Positions 1 to 5,338 of a stretch of DNA of 10,870 nt are shown here, piece after piece. Location: the NCBI GenBank assembly GCA_013695495.1, contig JACDAK010000202.1, positions 1 to 10,870 on the forward strand, written 5' to 3'. The notes below the pieces were generated by a model. It was given only the letters and a program-made list of their open reading frames with translations. It searched no databases and was not told the DNA's origin. The position numbers and the translations under genes were made by a program. The DNA comes from Blastocatellia bacterium (lineage in GTDB: Bacteria > Acidobacteriota > Blastocatellia > Pyrinomonadales > Pyrinomonadaceae). How positions within the stretch are numbered: the first letter of the stretch is position 1; every line of letters begins with the position of its first letter.

Positions 1-19
1 GCCCGAGGTTGTAAGTTCG

Positions 20-634
20 ATGGAAACCTCGGACCTTCCGCCAACACAAAAGCGACGTCACCATGAGATAAGAGCACGGGGCCTGCGGGAATTCGCGGGC
101 CTTCGTCGTGATGACCAGCGCCTCGATCCATTTGAGCTTGCTAGGTATGCGAAGCTGCGGGTCGTTTCGTTTGACGATGTTAAGGAACTTCTATCCGAAG
201 CGGCGGTGGCGCAGCTGTTGGAAACGGCGAAAGATAAGTGGTCTGGCGGGGCGGCATCGAAGAAGCTGCCGGATGGGAGCAAGCTGATCATACTCAACCC
301 CACACACGGCAAAAACCGGCACAATGCTACACTGATGGAGGAGATCTGTCACGTATTTCTCGGGCATAAGCCAAGCCGCTTGATGATCAAAAAGAAGGAC
401 GGAGCGGGGAACGTGGTTGCTCGCGATTACAACGCGGCCATCGAAGAAGAGGCATATGCGACGGGGGCAGCGGCGTTGGTCCCGTATACGTCGCTGAGAC
501 GCTTTGTGGAGCAGGGGAAGACCGCAGCCGAGATCGCGCGGCACTTCAATGTGAGCCGGGCGCTGGTGGAATATAGATTGAAGATCTCCAGATTGTGGGG
601 CGACTATCAGCAGAACGTCTTTCGCGGGCGATAA
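20..634 (+). CDS. ImmA/IrrE-family metallopeptidase-like protein with altered zinc motif
   Basis: The 204-residue protein resembles ImmA/IrrE (COG2856-type) peptidases, which usually cleave a cognate repressor during stress or mobile-element induction. Visible family features are an N-terminal LDPFELARYAKLRVV segment (about 35-49), an NPTHGKNRHNATLMEEICHVFLGH core (split about 93-103 and 104-116), an acidic helix IEEEAYATGAAALVP (about 141-155) and a C-terminal HTH-like stretch, EIARHFNVSRALVEYRL (about 171-187). The usual HExxH reads E107-E108-I-C-H111, so the first zinc His is Glu while the catalytic Glu and second His remain. Activity is therefore uncertain. The ATG at 20 follows GAGG at 5-8 (11 nt spacing), but the frame has no stop between it and the window edge, so the true start may lie upstream. 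Its stop is 2 nt before the next gene, suggesting co-transcription. No target repressor is visible. The family call is fairly sure; the substrate is unknown. Confidence 0.75.
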   Translation: METSDLPPTQKRRHHEIRARGLREFAGLRRDDQRLDPFELARYAKLRVVSFDDVKELLSEAAVAQLLETAKDKWSGGAASKKLPDGSKLIILNPTHGKNRHNATLMEEICHVFLGHKPSRLMIKKKDGAGNVVARDYNAAIEEEAYATGAAALVPYTSLRRFVEQGKTAAEIARHFNVSRALVEYRLKISRLWGDYQQNVFRGR

Positions 635-636
635 AA

Positions 637-1926
637 ATGGATCAGGTCAACACGACAACATCAAAGCCGGATACGGGTTTGTCCACTGTGGACAAGCTGC
701 GGATGCTGCTGGATATAACACAGAAGATCAGCCGTTCGGCGGACTTGGACGAGATCCTGAACCTGGTGATGGACACCCTCGGGTCGCTTATCCATTATGA
801 TGCGGCGGGAATTTATCTTATTGAGACGGGAGAGGACGATGCGAGTCCGAACGTCTTCAGGTCGAAGGTGATCCGTGGATACGAGATCAGCTTCGCGTTG
901 ATAGAGCCGCGCCTTCGGATGGGCGAGGGGTTCCTGGGACAGGTGGCGCAAACCGGGCAGCCGATAATGTCGGCGGACGTGAGCAAAGATTCGCAGTAAT
1001 TTGCCGCGCGCAAGCTGACGCGTTCGGAGATGGTGGCTCCGATAATTTCCAACGACAAGGTGATAGGTGCGTTCGACCTCGAAAGCGATAAGCTGAACGC
1101 CTATACGGAAGACGACCTGTTCGTGCTGCAGCTTTTATCGTCGCACGTTGCCATTATCATTGAAAAAGCGCGGCTACAGGAACAGGCGATCGAGAAAAAG
1201 CGGATCGAGGCGCAGCTTGAGATAGCACGGCAGGTGCAGCTTGAACTGCTGCCGGATCATGATCCGGAATTCGAAAATTTTGATATCAGCGCGTATATTT
1301 TTCCGACGGAAGAGGTGTCGGGTGATTATTACGATTGGGTGAAGATCTTTGACGATCAGATCGGGATAATTGTCGCCGATGCGGTTGGGAAAGGTATTCC
1401 CGCAGCCCTGTTGATGTCGTTTCTGCGTGCGTCGCTGCGTGCCGGTGTGCAGATCGGGTATGCACCGCACATCGCGATGTCCAAGGTAAACAACTTGTTA
1501 TGGGATTCGACCGAGGACCATCAGTTCATTACGGCGATCTACGGCATTCTGGATGGAACGAATCGGACGTTCGTTTTCTCGAATGCGGGGCATAATCCGC
1601 CGCTGCTGATCGGGGCGGATGGCAGTTACAAATACGTGGAATATGGAAACCGGCCTCTGGGGATGTTTCAGGACGGCCAATATCACCAGCATTTCATCCG
1701 GTTCGACCGCGGGCAGGTAATGGTGATCTACACGGACGGGATCACAGAAGCGGCGAACTCGGCGGGTGAAGAATATGGGCAGGAAAGGTTTGCGGAGAGG
1801 ATTTTGGAATGTAGGGACCTGCCGGCAAAGAAGATGATCGACCACATTAGAAAGGGAGTTGCTGATTTTACGGACCGGAAGTTTCTGGATGACGACGGGA
1901 CGCTCTTTATAGTTAAAGCGATCTAG
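637..1926 (+). pseudogene. GAF + SpoIIE/RsbU-type PP2C phosphatase, interrupted by in-frame TAA
   Basis: The frame encodes about 429 codons with a single internal stop, TAA at 997-999 (codon 121). There is no frameshift, and both sides read as one protein. Residues about 20-175 form a GAF domain (LLDITQKISRSADLDEIL, then GEGFLGQVAQTGQPI, then after the stop FAARKLTRSEMVAPI). A helical linker with LEIARQVQLELLP (about 195-206) is typical of RsbU-type proteins. The PPM/SpoIIE phosphatase domain has SGDYYD (about 228), VADAVGKGIPAALLMS (about 246), NAGHNPPLL, YTDGITEA and LDDDGTLFIV near the end, so the metal-binding Asp residues appear present. Such enzymes dephosphorylate anti-sigma-factor antagonists in partner-switching pathways. 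Aligned by eye, the stop sits where relatives often have an aromatic residue, so TAC or TAT changed to TAA is likely. An internal ATG at 1030 could restart translation but has no well-spaced Shine-Dalgarno site. Alternatives are a sequencing error or readthrough. Confidence 0.85.
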
Positions 1927-1935
1927 TTCAATTTC

Positions 1936-1996
1936 TAGATAAAGGAAACGCGGAAGGCCGGCCATGTGCCGATCACCTTCCGCGTTCCTTTGTCTA
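1936..1996. terminator. Long imperfect hairpin between convergent genes, likely bidirectional terminator
   Basis: The left arm at 1936-1957 (core aaaggaaacgcggaagg) is complementary to the right arm at 1976-1996 (core ccttccgcgttccttt), with one bulged A and one G-T wobble. Inside the loop, cggc (1959-1962) can pair with gccg (1968-1971) to extend the stem. It begins 10 nt after the phosphatase stop and lies 11 nt past the stop of the minus-strand gene at 2008. The position suits termination from both sides, but neither side has a clean T-tract; only the TTCCTTT-like part of each arm is T-rich. Confidence 0.6.
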
Positions 1997-2007
1997 TAAT
2001 AGAGATT

Positions 2008-2265
2008 TTAATGAGCCATGAGCGAACTGTGGATGCTGTCGCCGCCCGGCACGACCGGCGAGCGGTAATCTCCGTATTTGATCGCCTCGTTCTCAGTTGA
2101 GAAGACATAAATATCGAACCCGTAAGCATCGAAGAACGCAGTTAGTTCTTCGGTCTTGTTTAGGTAGAGCGTTTCGGAAAAGCCGAGATCGGCTCTGATC
2201 TCCAGTAATCTTTCAATAACCTCTAGAGGAGCAAAACACTGGTGGGGATCTTTGTAAGTTGCCAT
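2008..2265 (-). CDS. Small protein of unknown function (85 aa)
   Basis: I do not recognise this protein. It begins MATYKDPHQCF and ends SIHSSLMAH. It is acidic and soluble-looking, with no signal peptide or membrane segment. The N-terminal half looks helical (LEVIERLLEIRADLGF), followed by an alternating stretch, FFDAYGFDIYVFSTENEAIKYGDY, read here as two parts: FFDAYGFDIYVF and STENEAIKYGDY. The ATG at 2265 is supported by GAGG on the minus strand (plus coordinates 2273-2276) at 7 nt spacing, one of the better ribosome sites here. The stop is followed by the hairpin at 1936-1996, giving a monocistronic unit. It is divergent from the FecR-domain gene, with 176 nt between the start codons. The gene is likely real because of the ribosome site, the terminator and the absence of a better frame opposite; its function cannot be inferred. 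Confidence 0.7.
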   Translation of the reverse strand: MATYKDPHQCFAPLEVIERLLEIRADLGFSETLYLNKTEELTAFFDAYGFDIYVFSTENEAIKYGDYRSPVVPGGDSIHSSLMAH

Positions 2266-2272
2266 AATTTAG

Positions 2273-2276
2273 CCTC
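2273..2276 (-). promoter_or_regulatory. Shine-Dalgarno site for the 85-aa gene
   Basis: On the minus strand this reads GAGG, 7 nt before the ATG at 2265. It fixes the start of the small gene, which has no other homology evidence. Confidence 0.6.
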
Positions 2277-2333
2277 GGGGAGCGGGACGCATCTGAGCCA
2301 CGACACTAGCTTGACTGAAAAATGGGAGGGTTT

Positions 2334-2364
2334 TGGTTGAGGTTCGTGCAGGAAACCCCAACCA
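2334..2364. promoter_or_regulatory. Inverted repeat in the divergent intergenic region
   Basis: The arms tggttgaggtt (2334-2344) and aaccccaacca (2354-2364) pair over 11 positions with one A-C mismatch and a 9-nt loop. The repeat lies 23 nt upstream of the -35 candidate of the FecR-domain gene and 68 nt upstream of the minus-strand start at 2265. No T-tract follows, so an operator-like role is more plausible than termination. Function is inferred from position only. The rest of the 2266-2441 gap holds only the promoter and ribosome sites listed separately. Confidence 0.35.
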
Positions 2365-2387
2365 TCTAGAGTACGGGACGATAAAAA

Positions 2388-2416
2388 TTGCGGTTTTTGC
2401 GGAAAAAGATTATTAT
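2388..2416 (+). promoter_or_regulatory. Sigma-70-like promoter candidate for the FecR-domain gene
   Basis: TTGCGG (2388-2393, matching the first three bases of TTGACA) is followed by a 17-nt spacer and TATTAT (2411-2416, five of six against TATAAT). Transcription would start near 2423-2424, giving a leader of about 20 nt that contains the ribosome site. The spacer contains a small symmetric motif, tttttgcggaaaaa. Confidence 0.5.
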
Positions 2417-2430
2417 TTAACTACTCTTCC

Positions 2431-2435
2431 AGGAG
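2431..2435 (+). promoter_or_regulatory. Shine-Dalgarno site of the FecR-domain gene
   Basis: AGGAG lies 6 nt before the ATG at 2442. It is the strongest ribosome-binding site in the window and makes this start secure. Confidence 0.75.
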
Positions 2436-2441
2436 AAAATT

Positions 2442-3569
2442 ATGAACACAAGACTTTTGCGGGTTTTTACGTTGGCTGCAATGTCATTGATGTTGGCGAT
2501 GGGGGCTGTGGCTCAGTCGCGGACACTTGCATCAGCTGCGGGCGACAAATGGGTTATTTCGGCCAAGGCCGGCGGGGTCAATTTGGTTGAAGGCCAGGTT
2601 GGTGTCGTCACTTCGACTGGAAGGAGCGGGATGCTTATCAAAGGTGATGAGCTTCAAGTCGGCGACACAGTGACGACAGAAGCAGACGGACGGGCCGAGA
2701 TTCTGTTGAACCCTGGATCGTATCTGCGGATGGGTGGGAACGCTTCTTTCAAATTTGAGACAACATCGCTCGACGACCTTCAGCTGCGGATCGACCGAGG
2801 AAGCGCGATTCTTGAGGTGTTCGCGAGCAAAGATTTCACCGTGACGGTGATCACGCCGGCTTCGCGATTTTTGTTGATCGAGACCGGGATCTATCGTGTC
2901 GATGTTGAAGCGAACGGAACTGCGGCTCTTTCGGTAAGGAAGGGACGTGCGGAAGTCGACGGCGAAAACGACGCGGTAATAAAGAAAGGACGTGAGGCAA
3001 CGGCAGTCGCGGACGGGAACGTTGCGGTCAGCAGGTTCAACCGAAGCGACACGGATAGTCTTGATGAATGGAGCAAGACGCGGGCAAGGGACCTCGCGCG
3101 GATGAATTCGACGCTGAGGCCGAACGATGTGCGAGACCCGCTGATGAACTCGTTCTATGGCAACAACTGGAACATGTTCAATTCTTTCGGTCTGTGGGTC
3201 TTCAATCCGTCTCGCGGTTCGTACGCTTTTCTGCCGTTCGGATCGGGCTGGAGTTCGCCTTACGGTTATTGGTTCGGCTACGACATTTGGCAATACAGGC
3301 TTCCAAGGGTGATCATGCTTCCGCCGAATCAGACACAGACGCCGGGGTCCGGCGGTTCGACGACCGCGAAAACATCATCGCGTTCGGTGCCTCAGGCTCG
3401 CGGAGCTGAAGCTCCGCCTTATGAAAAGATGCAGGGACGGGGATCGAGATCAAACATCGACATCGACCAGACGGTAGATATGGGTCCGGCAAGGATGCCG
3501 ACGTCTCCTGCGGCACCGCCGGTGTACGTGCCGATGCAACGCGGTTCGGGAAAGAAGCCCGGTAACTAG
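2442..3569 (+). CDS. Exported FecR-domain protein with aromatic-rich tail
   Basis: This 375-residue protein starts with a Sec-type signal peptide (MNTRLLRVFTLAAMSLMLAM, then GAVA/QS, cleavage near residue 24). Residues about 45-195 resemble a FecR domain: a VQVGD-like element (LQVGDTVTTEADGRAEILL, about 71-89), a strand-rich segment (YLRMGGNASFKF, about 94-105), then RIDRGSAILEVF, TPASRFLLIETGIYRVDV and LSVRKGRAEV. A charged helical part (DEWSKTRARDLARMNS, about 208-223) leads into an aromatic- and glycine-rich stretch (about 239-285). The C-terminus is Pro/Ser/Gly-rich and probably disordered. There is no transmembrane anti-sigma anchor, so this is not a classical FecR iron-signal transducer; it is more likely a periplasmic or envelope-associated scaffold, which is inference. 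It has its own promoter candidate, a strong AGGAG site and a terminator, so it appears to be monocistronic. Confidence 0.8.
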   Translation: MNTRLLRVFTLAAMSLMLAMGAVAQSRTLASAAGDKWVISAKAGGVNLVEGQVGVVTSTGRSGMLIKGDELQVGDTVTTEADGRAEILLNPGSYLRMGGNASFKFETTSLDDLQLRIDRGSAILEVFASKDFTVTVITPASRFLLIETGIYRVDVEANGTAALSVRKGRAEVDGENDAVIKKGREATAVADGNVAVSRFNRSDTDSLDEWSKTRARDLARMNSTLRPNDVRDPLMNSFYGNNWNMFNSFGLWVFNPSRGSYAFLPFGSGWSSPYGYWFGYDIWQYRLPRVIMLPPNQTQTPGSGGSTTAKTSSRSVPQARGAEAPPYEKMQGRGSRSNIDIDQTVDMGPARMPTSPAAPPVYVPMQRGSGKKPGN

Positions 3570-3590
3570 AACACAACACGTGACCACTGC

Positions 3591-3625
3591 ACGAGGGAGC
3601 ATTTTGCTCCCTCGTTTTTCTTTTA
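3591..3625 (+). terminator. Rho-independent terminator after the FecR-domain gene
   Basis: A perfect 10-bp stem, acgagggagc (3591-3600) with gctccctcgt (3606-3615), can gain one A-T pair, leaving a TTT loop. A T-rich tract (ttttcttttaaa) follows on the plus strand. It lies 21 nt after the stop of the FecR-domain gene. The minus strand lacks a T-tract, so termination of the converging protease gene here is less certain. Confidence 0.85.
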
Positions 3626-4441
3626 AATTCGAATGAAAACAGCGGCGGCTTCGGCGGGCGGTTTGAGATACGGTTCCAGGATGAGGAGAATGGACTGGCT
3701 CGCGTTGATCAGCGTGTGAAAGACGAAGCATGGGAAGATGCTCTTGCTGAAAGCCCGCATTATCGAAAGACCGAGGCTTAGCAGGAGAAGCAGGAAGATC
3801 GTGGCGGGGCTGCCGAGATATTGCGGAACGTGAACGCTCGTGAATATGAGGGTAACGAGAAGAACCGCGACCGGGGTACCGAAGGACGCCCGGAACGGCG
3901 CGTAGAGCACGCCTCGGTAAACGACCTCTTCGATAAACGGGGCGGAAAAGGTGGCCATGATCGCGACGATGTAAACTGCGGTGCGTGAGGTGCGGAGCAT
4001 GCGTAAGAACTCGTTGTCCTGCTCAGGGATGTAGTATCCGATAACGGCGGCAATGGCGTAAAAGCCCACGAAGAGCAAACCGTAGTGCCACCAGCGAACG
4101 CCGCCGGACGTCCACCCCAGAGTTTCGAAAAAAGGGAAGCGCCGGTAGCGAGTGACGACAACCCAGGCAACGAGAATTGTCAGGAGGTGCGCTGGGATGA
4201 TCGCCGCGAATTGGACGATGACGGCGCTTGGGTCAGTACGCGCAAAGTCCATCATCTGCTGGCTGGAAGTGAACTTGATGCCTGAGGCTGTCACATAGGG
4301 GATAAGGAACAGGCTCGGCGTGAGCACGACTGCCAGAACGCTGGCGAGCCAGACGGCAATGCCGGCGAGGATGCCCCAGTGCGGTCGGTCAGGGTCGATG
4401 GATCGGACTACGGCGGCTTCGTTCAATGCATTTTCGGCCAT
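3623..4441 (-). CDS. CPBP-family intramembrane metalloprotease (Rce1/Abi-like)
   Basis: This 272-residue integral membrane protein has about seven or eight hydrophobic segments (for example about 22-50, 75-97, 119-137, 155-168, 190-203, 213-228, 237-256). The three CPBP motifs are complete: EEVVYRG (E171, E172, R176), FTSVH (H204) and FHTLINASQ (H242, N246). These residues form the putative active site of the family, which includes eukaryotic Rce1 CAAX proteases and bacterial proteins linked to bacteriocin self-immunity and protein processing. The substrate here cannot be read from sequence. The ATG at 4441 has no clear Shine-Dalgarno site upstream (minus strand gacctcttttctctt). The gene converges on the FecR-domain gene and is divergent from kdsB. 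No bacteriocin or prenylation gene lies nearby, so a general membrane-processing role is as likely as an immunity role. The family assignment is firm. Confidence 0.88.
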   Translation of the reverse strand: MAENALNEAAVVRSIDPDRPHWGILAGIAVWLASVLAVVLTPSLFLIPYVTASGIKFTSSQQMMDFARTDPSAVIVQFAAIIPAHLLTILVAWVVVTRYRRFPFFETLGWTSGGVRWWHYGLLFVGFYAIAAVIGYYIPEQDNEFLRMLRTSRTAVYIVAIMATFSAPFIEEVVYRGVLYAPFRASFGTPVAVLLVTLIFTSVHVPQYLGSPATIFLLLLLSLGLSIMRAFSKSIFPCFVFHTLINASQSILLILEPYLKPPAEAAAVFIRI

Positions 4442-4545
4442 AAGAGAAAAGAGGTCAATCGAAGTTTAGCGGATGGCCGCGAGTGCGCCAAGTTTCGCGA
4501 TTTCGTTCTTGAATTAAGAACCGTTTGAGACTAATCTAAAATCCC
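4442..4545. promoter_or_regulatory. Divergent promoter region between CPBP protease and the kds-pyrG operon
   Basis: This 104-nt gap must hold the promoters of both flanking units. On the plus strand, TAATCT (4532-4537) and TAAAAT (4537-4542, five of six against TATAAT) are -10-like, and TTGAAT (4509-4514) is -35-like at 17 nt from the first. On the minus strand, TAAACT occurs about 21 nt before the protease ATG. The pairs are weak, so this is a location call rather than a defined promoter. Confidence 0.4.
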
Positions 4546-5331
4546 GTGGAGCAACACGGGAATAATCATCAACAAAATGTGATCGCAATTATCCCAGCCA
4601 GGTACGATTCTGTCCGGCTGCCGGGTAAAATGCTGCTTCCGATCGGTGGAAAGGCATTGATCTTGCACACGTGTGAACGTGCCCGCGCTGCTAGCTTGGT
4701 GGACCGTGTTACCGTGGCTACTGACGATCAGCGGATATTCGACGCGGTCGCTGCGGGCGGATTTGAGGTCGTTATGACATCCGCCGAGCATCGTTCCGGC
4801 AGTGACAGGATCGCCGAAGTTGCTGAAGGGTTGGCGGACGGCACGATCGTGGTAAATGTTCAGGGTGATGAACCAACGATCGATCCGGAAACGATTGACC
4901 GCGCTGTAAAGGAGATGATCTCAGATACTTCGGCAGATATCGTTACCGTATACGAGATGATCGAAACAGCAACGGACCTTGCGGACCCAAATATCGTCAA
5001 AGTTGTTTCGGATTCGAGTGGACGGGCACTTTATTTTTCTAGATCGCCGATTCCTTTCGTGCGGGATCGTGTGGGCGATTTCGATCTTCAGGCGGGCCAT
5101 TACAAGAAGCACACAGGCCTGTATGTCTACCGTCGTGAGTTCCTGCTAAGATTTTCGAAAATGGGTCCGGGTAGATTAGAACTTGCCGAAAAGCTTGAGC
5201 AGCTCCGGGCACTTGAGAATGGAGCGATTATAAAGGTGGTTGAAGCTGCAGGCCGTTCGGTTGGGGTTGACACTCCGGATGATCTGGAGAAGATGCGGGC
5301 GGTACTCGAAGCGCAATTAACCTATAATTAA
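4546..5331 (+). CDS. kdsB: 3-deoxy-manno-octulosonate cytidylyltransferase (CMP-Kdo synthetase)
   Basis: The enzyme activates Kdo with CTP to give CMP-Kdo and pyrophosphate in the cytoplasm, the last step before Kdo transfer to lipid A. Motifs visible in order: the nucleotide-binding IPARYDSVRLPGK (about 16-28), HRSGSDRIAE (about 82-91), VNVQGDEP (about 103-110, with the Mg-binding Asp), DPNIVKVV (about 148-154), ALYFSRSPIPF (about 161-171), HTGLYVYRREFL (about 189-200), LELAEKLEQLRALENG (about 211-226) and GVDTPDDLE (about 240-248, second Mg-binding Asp). At 261 residues it is slightly longer than the usual 245-255. The start is GTG at 4546 or, 11 codons later, GTG at 4579; the first 11 residues are not conserved-looking. 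Neither start has a good Shine-Dalgarno site. It is the first gene of the likely kdsB-pyrG-kdsA operon, 7 nt before pyrG, whose product supplies CTP. Confidence 0.93.
   Translation: MEQHGNNHQQNVIAIIPARYDSVRLPGKMLLPIGGKALILHTCERARAASLVDRVTVATDDQRIFDAVAAGGFEVVMTSAEHRSGSDRIAEVAEGLADGTIVVNVQGDEPTIDPETIDRAVKEMISDTSADIVTVYEMIETATDLADPNIVKVVSDSSGRALYFSRSPIPFVRDRVGDFDLQAGHYKKHTGLYVYRREFLLRFSKMGPGRLELAEKLEQLRALENGAIIKVVEAAGRSVGVDTPDDLEKMRAVLEAQLTYN
5323..5328 (+). promoter_or_regulatory. Consensus -10-like TATAAT just before pyrG
   Basis: A perfect TATAAT overlaps the last codons of kdsB and ends 10 nt before the pyrG ATG. There is no matching -35 hexamer at 17-18 nt and no Shine-Dalgarno site. It could give a nearly leaderless pyrG transcript, or it may simply be coding sequence (codons for Thr-Tyr-Asn). 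Confidence 0.25.
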
Positions 5332-5338
5332 TAAATCT

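Noticed and set aside
997..999. Programmed recoding of the in-frame stop as selenocysteine or pyrrolysine
   Set aside because: The codon is TAA; those amino acids use TGA and TAG, and no downstream recoding hairpin is evident.
1498..1965. Minus-strand frame of 155 codons opposite the phosphatase
   Set aside because: Shadow of the phosphatase domain, whose motifs are all on the plus strand; it also runs into the terminator hairpin.
2333..2590. Plus-strand frame starting upstream of the FecR-domain gene
   Set aside because: It passes through the inverted repeat, the promoter and the ribosome site, and overlaps the signal peptide in another frame with no domain.
2532..3293. Long minus-strand frame (253 codons) opposite the FecR-domain gene
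   Set aside because: It is rich in Arg and Pro in the way of an antisense shadow, has no recognisable domain, and lies fully within a well-supported plus-strand gene with a signal peptide and ribosome site.
2442..3569. FecR-domain protein as an iron-responsive anti-sigma regulator
   Set aside because: It has a signal peptide but no cytoplasmic anti-sigma domain or single transmembrane anchor, and no ECF sigma factor or TonB receptor is adjacent.
3623..4441. CPBP protease as bacteriocin immunity or anti-phage (Abi) gene
   Set aside because: No bacteriocin, toxin or defence gene lies nearby; the family name alone is not evidence.
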